64,000 bases of DNA, from assembly GCA_965230415.1 (NCBI GenBank), contig CBDDKZ010000005.1, positions 5,456,001-5,520,000 of the forward strand, read 5' to 3'. This DNA is from CBDDKZ01 sp965230415. Lineage in GTDB: Bacteria > Bacteroidota > Bacteroidia > Cytophagales > JAAEPT01. Positions 1 through 8,828 of this stretch are shown here, piece by piece; positions within the stretch are counted from its first letter, which is position 1; the number at the start of each line of letters is the position of its first letter. The position numbers and the translations under genes were made by a program. The notes below the pieces were generated by a model, which saw only the letters and a list, made by a program, of their open reading frames with translations, was not told the origin of the DNA and did not search any database.

Positions 1-1518
1 ATCGCTTTAAATCAAGGCACGAATAACATCAAGTTCTACAATAGCCCAATCCTGGACCGCATCTATTTACAAGCGCCGGTTTCAAGTGGAGAATGGGAAG
101 CTGAAGACGCTATTCGTTTTGGTACAGCCGGCCTCAATCCTTGTGACAATTTCTCGGGAGGTCTTGCAGTATCGAGCCTTTCTAACGGCGAAGTTAACCA
201 CGTATCTTTCCGTGATGTTTATGTAAGCAATACTGATCAATACCGCCTATCTATTAGCTACTTAACTGCCACAGAAAGAGGAATGAATGTAAAAGTAAAT
301 GGTGTACCGGAGCAACTCAACGTTTGTGCTTCAGGTAAATGGTGTGCCGCAGGTGGTTCACCGGGCGTCTATCAATTGGTAGTTAACTTAAATGCCGGCT
401 TCAATGAGGTAAAAATCTTTAACGCACCGCTTATTGATAAAATAGCTATTGACGATAACATTAATGACATCAGCACAACCAACGAAGAGATTTGTGACAG
501 CATCGATAACGACTGCGATGGCCTTATCGATGAAGGGCTTGAATATTCTACCTGGTATCACGATCAGGACAATGATAGTTACGGAAATGATAATACGGCT
601 ATAGAAGATTGTAAGGCTCCTGATATCTGGCACGTCCAGATTGGTGGCGACTGCGATGACACCAGAGATATTGTGAACCCGGGAGCGGATGAAATTTGTG
701 ACCAGCTTGATAACGACTGTGACGGCCAGGTAAACGAAGGAATCAATGAAACGTTTTATGCTGACGTTGATGACGATAACTTTGGAGACAACAACGCCCC
801 TACCACAACTTGTAATGGTCAACCCCATGGTACAGTTACAGATAACACCGACTGTGATGATAACGATGCCAGCATTAATCCGGGAGCAGATGAAATTCCA
901 GGAAACAACATTGACGACAACTGCAATGGTGAAACTGATGAAGGTGGAAACTGCAACATAGACGGAGCTAACGGGGAGTATGGCTTAGCTATCTCCGAAA
1001 ATGGCAACCAGTTGATCATCGATTGGGATGCCTTTTCAAATGGTTATGGAAACAGCTTCTGTTACCTGGATTACTGGATCAATGGCAGCTACCAGGGTTC
1101 TGTTCCTGCATCGATTGATTTTGGCCAACGTATATTTGGAATCAATAATGTGAGTGCAGGATCTTCTGTTGAGTTCTTCTTTAAGTACAACACACCTTAT
1201 GGACAGTACATTGGTACACAGAGCGATCACAGTTATACAATGGGTGCATGTGCGGGAGCTGCAAAAAAGGCTTTGACAGAAGAAGTAAAAGCTATACAGT
1301 TAACGCCGAACCCGGCTACTGAGACCATCAACATTCAATCTCCAAACGAAGCTATACTTAAGGCATCTGTCATCGGTAACCAGGGATTGCTTCGTGAAAT
1401 TCAGGCTGAAAATGCTAACGCAATAGAAATACAAGTTTCAGAGCTCCCAGCAGGGATCTACTCTATTCAACTGGAAACAGCAAATGGAACAGAAGTATTG
1501 AAATTCACTAAATTGTAA
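1..1518 (+). CDS. T9SS-exported carbohydrate-binding / MopE-motif protein (5' partial)
   Basis: The reading frame is open from base 1, so the N-terminus lies outside the window. The visible part begins with the end of one CBM6/CBM35-like beta-sandwich, followed by a second one (GEWEAEDAIRFG start). Three MopE-type metal-binding units follow (DNDCDG, GDCDD and NPGADE motifs), each typical of Ca-binding thrombospondin-3-like spacers. Next is a domain of about 100 residues starting NGEYGLAISE, and last a type A T9SS sorting domain (LTPNPATE start, LPAGIYSIQLE core, KFTKL end). The C-terminal half is clearly paralogous to the protein at 58413-62201. Known of the family: cell-surface or secreted adhesins and glycan-active enzymes. 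The catalytic part, if there is one, is not visible, so substrate and activity are unknown. A strong terminator follows. Confidence 0.9.
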   Translation: MALNQGTNNIKFYNSPILDRIYLQAPVSSGEWEAEDAIRFGTAGLNPCDNFSGGLAVSSLSNGEVNHVSFRDVYVSNTDQYRLSISYLTATERGMNVKVNGVPEQLNVCASGKWCAAGGSPGVYQLVVNLNAGFNEVKIFNAPLIDKIAIDDNINDISTTNEEICDSIDNDCDGLIDEGLEYSTWYHDQDNDSYGNDNTAIEDCKAPDIWHVQIGGDCDDTRDIVNPGADEICDQLDNDCDGQVNEGINETFYADVDDDNFGDNNAPTTTCNGQPHGTVTDNTDCDDNDASINPGADEIPGNNIDDNCNGETDEGGNCNIDGANGEYGLAISENGNQLIIDWDAFSNGYGNSFCYLDYWINGSYQGSVPASIDFGQRIFGINNVSAGSSVEFFFKYNTPYGQYIGTQSDHSYTMGACAGAAKKALTEEVKAIQLTPNPATETINIQSPNEAILKASVIGNQGLLREIQAENANAIEIQVSELPAGIYSIQLETANGTEVLKFTKL

Positions 1519-1564
1519 GAATAACCCGACATCGACTTATTTCAGTATCAATTCTATTTAGACA

Positions 1565-1598
1565 AAGAGGCTGTCCGTTACTTTTCGGACAGCCTCTT
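1565..1598 (+). terminator. Rho-independent terminator
   Basis: A 13-bp perfect stem (AAGAGGCTGTCCG paired with CGGACAGCCTCTT) with an 8-nt loop is followed by a T-rich stretch. It lies 47 bp after the stop codon of the preceding gene. Confidence 0.9.
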
Positions 1599-1743
1599 TT
1601 GTTTGTAGTTAAAACTTTCATAGCAACAGTATTTCGTGGTAAATCATTCAAGGTAATGTAGCGCGTCAAGCCTCGCAATACGGTCAGGAATAGCCTTTGA
1701 CTTGCATTGCTCAATGAATACATTTCTATGGGTTTACATCACC

Positions 1744-4700
1744 TCAACGCACCAGACTTATAGTGCCTTTAAACTGCTTCTCCCGGTTCTTATGCTTTAC
1801 ATCTAGCGCATAAAAGTATACGGCGCTTTTTAATTCTTTACCTTCATACTTACCTGTCCATTGAAAGGGCTCATCTATTTTATGATATACCCGTGAACCC
1901 CAGCGATTATAGATCTCAATTTCATAATGTTCGTATTCGCCAATCCCTTCAATATACCAGGTATCGTTTTTACCATCATCGTTAGGGGTAAAAACATTAG
2001 GAATCATAAAGTCAAATTCCAGTAATTCTTCTTCAGCAGTGTTTAAGTAAATGCTATCACGGTTCATGCAATTTTTAGCATCAGCTACTTCAATGACATA
2101 CCACATCGCCGTGTCCGGATAGGCGATTATAGCGTCCTCATCGCTACCTGTATTCCATAAAAAATCATAAGGCTCACTCCCACCGGCCACTGATGTAAAC
2201 AGCGACCAATCCACACCATCGAAGACACTGTCTATACCTATCACGGGCATTTCCTTTTGCGGCACCACTACTTCTATACTTACTTCGCAGTCACTTGCAT
2301 CTTTTAAGGTTACATAATGCATCCCTGCCACTGCAACTTCGATCAATAACCCGGCAAATACACTATCCAGCTGATTGGTCTGAAGTTCGAAAGGAGCAAC
2401 TCCTCCCTGTACATTAATCGCTATGATTCCACTGCTATCATCCTCACAAAACGGACTTTCAACCCTGGAATCCTGAATCTCCAGGTCATTGTAAACAGTA
2501 ACTACAAACGAACAACCGGAAGTATTCCCATAAATATCCAAAGACTCGTAAATCACCTCAGTCACTCCAAGGTCAAAGGTATCTCCCGGCGAACTACTTG
2601 CACTTAACTGCGTTCCAAAGCAAACTTCGGGTTCTGTCCAATGTACAATCCCACGACATAATGACACGTTAGCGCGAATGGAGGTATCACCGGGACAATT
2701 TTTGATACCCGCTGAGTTTGCTATAATCACTATATTTTCAGATGCCTCGCAACCATTGGCATCAATCACCTGTACTTCGTGAATACCCGCAGACAAAAAG
2801 ACTGTAGAAGAGTCATCAAGATCTCCCTGCCCATCTATCGCCCAATCATAAAGATAGGGTGCTTGTCCGCCCTCAACTGTAATGGAAGCACTTCCATCAC
2901 TTATAGCTGCGCAAGATGGCATGGAAACACTATCAACTTCAATAGTAAGATCGTTCGTAACGATCACCAAAAAGTTACAGGTAGATTCATTACCTAACAG
3001 GTCTCGCACAACATAATTGACCTGTGTCCGACCAAAGGAAAACGTGTCGCCAGGCTCATGAGTGCTTGTTAAAGAAGCTTCAGTACATAGTGCCTCCGGT
3101 TCGTCCCAACTTGCTATAGCGCTACAATTCGCACCGTTTGCAGCAACAGTCAAATTGGATGGGCAGTTAATAATACCGGAAGAATTAGCTTCCAAATAAG
3201 CGGTATCGGCTACTAAACAATCATTGGCATCATAAACCCGCACCGCTATTTCACCCGTCGGTAAAAGCGTAGTTGCATCATCGTCATTATCACCAAAACC
3301 GTCATGAGCCCAGTCGTAACGATAAGGAAGAGCCCCTCCGGTCACGGTGGTATAGGCACGTCCGTCCACAAGGTCGCTGCAAGTGGGGGCATCCACACTA
3401 TCTATTATTAAAGCAAGATCGGAGACCACATTGACTGCAAACGAGCAGCTTTGTTGTTCATCACCCATACCAAAAGCAGTATAACTCACAACTGTTGCTC
3501 CCAATGAAAAATCACTTCCCGGGTCATGGCTCGACTGAAAAGATTGCACATCACAGCTCATATAAGGGTTTTTCCACACTCCGGTCGCGCTGCAAGCGTC
3601 ATTATTCGCAACGATGGTCGTATCTTCCGGACAGCGAATGAGCTGACTGGAATCGCCACGAATGGTAATGGTAAACGAACAGGTAGATTCATTACCTAAT
3701 AAATCGCGAGCGGTATACAAAACACTATGCACCCCATATTCGAACTCGGTACCAGGCACGTAGTTACTAGTCATAAGCGCTTCGCTGCATAGCTTAAGAG
3801 GTTCTTCCCAGAAAACAACAACATTACAATCATCTTCAAAACTCGTCACGATCGTATCTGACGGGCACGCTACAATTTGAGATGAATTTGCTACTAATGT
3901 GATGGTATCCATCTCCGTACAGCCCAAACTATCAGCAACCTGAAGTATCCAGGAACCTGCGGGCAAAGTCAAATTCATGGAATCGTTCCAATCTCCCTGC
4001 CCGTCTAAATTCCAATCAAAGCTATAAGGCGAAATACCTCCTGTTATACTGTAAAAAGCTTCACCATCTACCGCATCAGAACAAGTGGGCAATTGAACGC
4101 TATCGAGTACCATTGACAAATCACTCCTTATGTTGACCTCTTGTGTACATGTCTGCACAATGCCTGTAGTATTCACCACCGTATATTCCACTTCATGTAG
4201 CCCTTTTGCAAAATAATTGTCAGACGGTATGGTCGAGGTGATGGTTTGCACATCGCATCGCACTTGTGGGCTATCAAGTTCTACCACACTACCGCAACCA
4301 GCATTATTGGCTTCTAAAACCGTATCGCGCGGACAAGCTATCACAAAATTGGAATCTCCTACCAGCGTTACATCAAAAGTACAAAAAGACTGATTTCCCA
4401 GTAAATCGGTACTAGTATAAGCAATTGTTGTGGTACCAAAATCCAGGCTGTCTCCCAAATTGTAATTAGATGTAAGTACGGCTTCCGAACATAAGGCCTG
4501 GGGCTGCTCCCAATTTATGATATCACGACATGATGGCGAACCCGAACTCAGCAATGTATCTGCCGGACAAAAGGAAAAAGCCGAGGAATTGGTGGATACC
4601 ACAATAGTATCTGTAGCCACGCAACCAATGCTATCCCGCACCTGTACTATATGTGTTCCTGCTGCGAGCATTCCTCCTGCACTATCGTCAAAATCTCCCT

Positions 4701-7335
4701 GCCCATCCTTATCCCAATCGAATTGATAAGGGCTAACACCGCCTTCAACAATGAGGTGAGCGACGCCATCTTCAAGATCGGAACAGGTGGGCGCTTCTAC
4801 TGAATCAATTGAAACATTGAGGTCATCTATTACCGTGATAGTGAATTCGCAAACATCAACATTGTTGTCTACGTCCGTAGCGTTATACTGTACGTTATGT
4901 GTTCCCGTGCTAAAATTTTCGCCGCTGTTATAATTCGATAGTATGGTAAGCACATTGCATCGAAACACTGGTTCTGTCCAATGGACCTGAACAGCGCAGC
5001 CGGTATCAGTAGCGGAGACAAGCGTATCTCCAGGACAAAACACCAACAAATTGCTATTGGTATCTATCACAGACACATTGAAAATACACTGATCGCTATT
5101 ACCAACTACATCAGTAGCGGTGAGGGTATCTTGTATGACCATCCCCGCATCATCGCAAGTAAATTGAGTAGCGCTTAGTGTTAGAGACGACAAGGAGCAA
5201 TTATCGGTCGATGCTTCCCCTACTATTTCCGGATCGAGATAAACCTGTCCGTTTATCCAGGGCACAAACACTACGGTATCATTGCAAACAGCGATTGGGG
5301 CTTCTGTTTCGGCACCCGCATCATCAATAAACCAGCCAAAGGTAGTCGTAAGACGATCTCTTGCCGTCCCTCCCAAACAGTATCTTGAAATAGTCGCTGA
5401 AAAAGTAACAGTATCATGTACATCCTGCGATCCCCACCCGATAAGTAAACTGTCATAATTTGCCACCGATAGCGGCACGTTTACTAACATGTCCCCGGCA
5501 CTTAGCAAACTGGAAACATTCCAGTCCCCCAGGTCCTGATCAAAGGTCGTGGCACCAAAAAACATGCTGATCATATTCGTGACATTTGCAACATCCCATT
5601 GATCGAGTGGCTGATTAAACGAATTTGTACCATGAAACATCTCCTGCATAGAAGTGGCATTACTCACATTCCAGTTGTTCAGGTTTTGATTAAAATTAGC
5701 TGCCTGCCTGAACAGGCGAAAAAAATCTGTCACTTTACTCACATCCCAGTCGCCGATATCCTGATTAAAATTGGTAGAGGCAAAGAACATGCTTTGCATA
5801 TTAGTTACAGAGGACACGTCCCATTGATCGAGCGGTGAGTTAAACACAGGTGTTGAAGAAAACATATCCTGCATGTTCGTTACACTTGACACATCCCAAT
5901 CATTCAAATTTTGATTAAAAGCTAATGCCTGAGTAAACATGGCCTGCGTGGTTGTTACGTTCGACACATCCCAACGTCCTATATCCTGATTAAATACATC
6001 ATTGCGGTTGAACATAAAACTCATATTTTGAGCAGCGCCGGTATTCCAGCCTCCAATGTCTACATTAAAACTATCTGCATGTGAGAACATATTTTGAAAG
6101 AATTGTACGCTACTCACGTCCCAATTCCCGATATCCTGCTGAAAAGAACTGGTCTGAGAAAACATGTAAGCCATTGTTGTAACATTGGAAACGTCCCATG
6201 CCCCAATGGGTTGATTGAACTCAAATGCGCCTCTGAACATATAATCGGTTTCTTCAGCATTGCCCAAATCCCACACGCCAATAGCCTGATTAAACGCACG
6301 GGCTCCATTAAACATGCGGCTGAATGTGGTACCATTAGACACATCCCAAGTGGTAATATCCTGATCAAAAGAACCGGCTCTGTCAAACAGGTAACTAAAA
6401 TTGGTAATATTGGATACATCCCAGTCAGAGACATCCTGATTAAATGATTCGGCTTGAGCAAACATACCTCTAAGCGATGTTAAAAGCGGCATTTCCCAAA
6501 CACCTATAGGTTGGTTAAAAGCAGCCGCTCTTCTAAACATAAAATCGACCGTTTGCAAACTATCAAACTGCCACCCACTAATATCTTGATTAAAGGCTTC
6601 GGCTCCACTAAACAATGTCCCCATATTTTTCACCTTACGCACATCCCAATTCCCAATATCCTGATTGAAAGCAGTCGCATTGGAAAAAGTAAATCGCATC
6701 GTTTCCACATTGCTCACATCCCAGTTATCGAGTGGCTGATTAAAAGTCGAACAACCATTGAATGTGCCATCCAGATTATTGATAGTAGAGGTATTCCAAT
6801 GATTGATGTTACTATTAAAATTGCTACAATTAGTAAACGTACCTGTAAGATTAGACACTAAAGATAAATCGGGTGCGTCTACGGCAGAAACAGTTAAGTT
6901 TGCACAACCCTGAAAGGCGTGCGCAAAAGACTGCCAACTGATGGTTCCCCACTGCTGAATATCAATTAGTTTCTCTTTATCCCCCTCATTTTCGAACCTG
7001 ATTGCAGGAAAATCGCCTCTGACCCGAATGGTATAAGATCCCGCAGCACCAAAGTCGTGCGTCACATCTCCTGTAATACCCAATTCATCAAAATTACCGT
7101 CATTGTCCCAATCCACATCGTAACTGTACGCTAACGAATTTACGGTAGGAATGGTAATTGAAGTATTATCGGATGTTCCCGGATTGTCGGTCTGCCAGGT
7201 CGAAATAAATGATTGTTGAGCACTGGAAGAAAATATAGAAAGCAAACCCAAAATCAACACAAAAATTGGCCTCGTATGTTTCTTAGGACTAATTAGAGTT
7301 ATTATAAAACTTGTCACAAATTGTGCACCGAACAT
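1744..7335 (-). CDS. Giant BspA-repeat / HYR-domain surface protein, T9SS type B
   Basis: The protein has 1863 residues and an N-terminal signal peptide (hydrophobic stretch ending SSSAQQ near residue 41). About residues 42-115 resemble a PKD-like bacterial surface domain. Residues about 115-615 hold roughly twenty BspA/DUF285 repeats (core WDVSNVTNM and FNQDIG variants). From about 650 to 1700 come alternating HYR-like and SprB-like repeats (motifs CPSDTI, SFDWDLDGQGD-like, LLGNESTCSF). The last 100 residues are a gliding-motility-associated type B sorting domain (IPNVFTPNDDGKND, IYNRWGSRVY). Known of the family: T9SS-exported adhesins bound to the cell surface or released. The ligand cannot be read from sequence. 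The stop lies convergent to the preceding gene. Many antisense open frames in the repeats are compositional shadows. The start may be a few codons further in. Confidence 0.93.
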   Translation of the reverse strand: MFGAQFVTSFIITLISPKKHTRPIFVLILGLLSIFSSSAQQSFISTWQTDNPGTSDNTSITIPTVNSLAYSYDVDWDNDGNFDELGITGDVTHDFGAAGSYTIRVRGDFPAIRFENEGDKEKLIDIQQWGTISWQSFAHAFQGCANLTVSAVDAPDLSLVSNLTGTFTNCSNFNSNINHWNTSTINNLDGTFNGCSTFNQPLDNWDVSNVETMRFTFSNATAFNQDIGNWDVRKVKNMGTLFSGAEAFNQDISGWQFDSLQTVDFMFRRAAAFNQPIGVWEMPLLTSLRGMFAQAESFNQDVSDWDVSNITNFSYLFDRAGSFDQDITTWDVSNGTTFSRMFNGARAFNQAIGVWDLGNAEETDYMFRGAFEFNQPIGAWDVSNVTTMAYMFSQTSSFQQDIGNWDVSSVQFFQNMFSHADSFNVDIGGWNTGAAQNMSFMFNRNDVFNQDIGRWDVSNVTTTQAMFTQALAFNQNLNDWDVSSVTNMQDMFSSTPVFNSPLDQWDVSSVTNMQSMFFASTNFNQDIGDWDVSKVTDFFRLFRQAANFNQNLNNWNVSNATSMQEMFHGTNSFNQPLDQWDVANVTNMISMFFGATTFDQDLGDWNVSSLLSAGDMLVNVPLSVANYDSLLIGWGSQDVHDTVTFSATISRYCLGGTARDRLTTTFGWFIDDAGAETEAPIAVCNDTVVFVPWINGQVYLDPEIVGEASTDNCSLSSLTLSATQFTCDDAGMVIQDTLTATDVVGNSDQCIFNVSVIDTNSNLLVFCPGDTLVSATDTGCAVQVHWTEPVFRCNVLTILSNYNSGENFSTGTHNVQYNATDVDNNVDVCEFTITVIDDLNVSIDSVEAPTCSDLEDGVAHLIVEGGVSPYQFDWDKDGQGDFDDSAGGMLAAGTHIVQVRDSIGCVATDTIVVSTNSSAFSFCPADTLLSSGSPSCRDIINWEQPQALCSEAVLTSNYNLGDSLDFGTTTIAYTSTDLLGNQSFCTFDVTLVGDSNFVIACPRDTVLEANNAGCGSVVELDSPQVRCDVQTITSTIPSDNYFAKGLHEVEYTVVNTTGIVQTCTQEVNIRSDLSMVLDSVQLPTCSDAVDGEAFYSITGGISPYSFDWNLDGQGDWNDSMNLTLPAGSWILQVADSLGCTEMDTITLVANSSQIVACPSDTIVTSFEDDCNVVVFWEEPLKLCSEALMTSNYVPGTEFEYGVHSVLYTARDLLGNESTCSFTITIRGDSSQLIRCPEDTTIVANNDACSATGVWKNPYMSCDVQSFQSSHDPGSDFSLGATVVSYTAFGMGDEQQSCSFAVNVVSDLALIIDSVDAPTCSDLVDGRAYTTVTGGALPYRYDWAHDGFGDNDDDATTLLPTGEIAVRVYDANDCLVADTAYLEANSSGIINCPSNLTVAANGANCSAIASWDEPEALCTEASLTSTHEPGDTFSFGRTQVNYVVRDLLGNESTCNFLVIVTNDLTIEVDSVSMPSCAAISDGSASITVEGGQAPYLYDWAIDGQGDLDDSSTVFLSAGIHEVQVIDANGCEASENIVIIANSAGIKNCPGDTSIRANVSLCRGIVHWTEPEVCFGTQLSASSSPGDTFDLGVTEVIYESLDIYGNTSGCSFVVTVYNDLEIQDSRVESPFCEDDSSGIIAINVQGGVAPFELQTNQLDSVFAGLLIEVAVAGMHYVTLKDASDCEVSIEVVVPQKEMPVIGIDSVFDGVDWSLFTSVAGGSEPYDFLWNTGSDEDAIIAYPDTAMWYVIEVADAKNCMNRDSIYLNTAEEELLEFDFMIPNVFTPNDDGKNDTWYIEGIGEYEHYEIEIYNRWGSRVYHKIDEPFQWTGKYEGKELKSAVYFYALDVKHKNREKQFKGTISLVR

Positions 7336-7439
7336 TAGCTGCTTGTTGACATTATGAACATCTATATGGTTACGACTTTTTGACCAACTTGTTTAATTCT
7401 AATTGAGAACTTAGTGGTAAAGCTATAATCTACTCTAAT

Positions 7440-7740
7440 TTTTATACAAAAAAGTGATTCTATCCATGATAAAATAACGCGAGTATTAGCTGTAGATCAC
7501 CCAAAAAGGCTTTTGCTTTGAAGCCTTTATTAAATGTGATACCTTTAACTCCAGTATCCCGACCAATACTCCTAACCTTCTTCATTTTTCATATAACAGA
7601 TTTTTTTGTCGTCACATGGGTCTCATCTATAAGTGCATAGTCGAATATTGAATGAACAGAAGATTCATACCTTAAGAATATCTGCCTGGTATTACCAGTT
7701 GTCAATACCTAAAACAGGTAATTAATTCGTCCCGATATTG
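7440..7740 (-). pseudogene. Degraded IS5-like transposase remnant (tentative)
   Basis: The 509 bp between 7335 and 7845 hold no intact gene. On the minus strand one frame reads a stretch with YALIDETHVTTKKS, a stop codon, then RSIGRDTGVKG and NKGFKAKAFLGDL. The ID-x-TH-V and IGR-x-x-G elements resemble the first catalytic aspartate region and the following motif of IS5-type DDE transposases. The stop and missing stretches show decay. I see no terminal inverted repeats. This is a weak, motif-based call. Confidence 0.35.
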
Positions 7741-7844
7741 TACAGTTTATCCAAAATCCGGACAACATATTTTTCTAAAATAGTGTTAATGAAGCCTATT
7801 TGCTGAAATTCAGCACTGGCACACTATTAGTTCATAGTTAATGT

Positions 7845-8249
7845 ATGATACAGAATAATGAAAAGAAAAAGGTCTTCATAGTAGATGACGACCCCATGTA
7901 CCAAGAGTTGTTGAAATTGGAAATAGAACAATTAAATGAGGGCTCTATGGAAGTGGAAACTTTTACTTATGTAGAAACCTTCCTGGAGCATCTGGATGAA
8001 CAACCGGACCTTGTATTTCTGGACTTATATTTTTACGACAATGAAAACTTAAGCCGTATGTCGGGCCTGGAAGCGTTGGAAGTATTGATTGACTTACCTA
8101 AATGCCCACATGTAATTTTTGTCACAGACAAACTCGACAAAGAACTCATGGAACAATATCAGCGTCTTTGCTCCATAGACTTCACCTCAAAAATGATTGG
8201 TACTCATTCAAAAATAGGCGCAATAATCCGCGCGCATTTATCAACTTAA
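7845..8249 (+). CDS. Stand-alone receiver-domain response regulator
   Basis: This 134-residue protein is a single REC domain. The acidic pocket is VDDDP (residues 13-17), the phospho-acceptor is Asp60 in LVFLDLY, the switch Thr is in VIFVTDK, and a Lys follows in FTSK. It has no output domain. It is the first gene of a tight three-gene unit: 20 bp separate it from the H-NOX gene, and a hybrid kinase follows. From this layout I infer that it takes phosphate from the kinase's HPt domain, or regulates that relay, as single-domain regulators do in other H-NOX pathways. Its target, whether flagellar-like, gliding or a c-di-GMP enzyme, is not encoded nearby. Confidence 0.88.
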   Translation: MIQNNEKKKVFIVDDDPMYQELLKLEIEQLNEGSMEVETFTYVETFLEHLDEQPDLVFLDLYFYDNENLSRMSGLEALEVLIDLPKCPHVIFVTDKLDKELMEQYQRLCSIDFTSKMIGTHSKIGAIIRAHLST

Positions 8250-8269
8250 AAACTAAAAACAAGCAAGTT

Positions 8270-8815
8270 ATGTACGGAATAGTAAATCAGGCTATACAAT
8301 CATTAATTCTTGACAAATTCGGGCAAGAAAAATGGCAAGAGGTTAAAGAATTAAGCAATCTGGACATTGATACCTTTCTAAGTATAGAATCGTATGACGA
8401 TCGTATCACTTACGAAATGGCTGGTGCCGCCGCAACAGCTTTAAACATCTCTCTTTCGGAGGTATTAGTCGCTTTTGGCGAATATTGGATCTTAAAAACC
8501 GGACAGGAACATTATGGTCATATGCTTAAAATGGGAGGAAGAAACTTAAAGGAGTTCCTAATCAACTTACCAAGTTTCCACAGTCACGTTATGTTGATGT
8601 ACCCAGACTTAACTCCTCCTGAGTTTAAAGTCAGTAACCTTTCTGAAAATGGATTACATATTCACTATTATTCACAACGTCCGGGGTTAACCGAATTCGT
8701 TCGAGGCCTGTTGCAAGGTCTCGCCAAAATGTTTGAAGTCGAAATTAAACTGGACCTTTTAGAATGTCGTGACGATGGTTATGACCACGATGTATTCCAA
8801 GTTCAAATCAAATAA
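8270..8815 (+). CDS. H-NOX heme nitric oxide/oxygen sensor
   Basis: This 181-residue protein matches the heme-NO-binding (HNOB/H-NOX) family over its whole length. The start MYGIVNQAIQ is the canonical H-NOX N-terminus, so I reject a longer in-frame extension that overlaps the preceding gene. The proximal heme ligand should be His104 in LPSFHSHV. The heme-propionate-binding YxSxR motif is present as YYSQR near residue 148. Known of the family: H-NOX proteins bind NO at ferrous heme and control an associated kinase. I see no obvious distal-pocket tyrosine that would mark an O2 binder, which favours an NO sensor, but this is not decisive. The following gene starts 13 bp downstream. Confidence 0.93.
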   Translation: MYGIVNQAIQSLILDKFGQEKWQEVKELSNLDIDTFLSIESYDDRITYEMAGAAATALNISLSEVLVAFGEYWILKTGQEHYGHMLKMGGRNLKEFLINLPSFHSHVMLMYPDLTPPEFKVSNLSENGLHIHYYSQRPGLTEFVRGLLQGLAKMFEVEIKLDLLECRDDGYDHDVFQVQIK

Positions 8816-8828
8816 TAGTCAACATAAT

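Noticed and set aside
6094..6861. Antisense open frames inside the BspA repeat region
   Set aside because: Repeat composition keeps both antisense frames open; there is no independent coding signal.
8102..8269. In-frame extension upstream of the H-NOX start
   Set aside because: It overlaps the receiver gene in another frame and translates to an unrelated sequence; H-NOX proteins begin at MYGIV.
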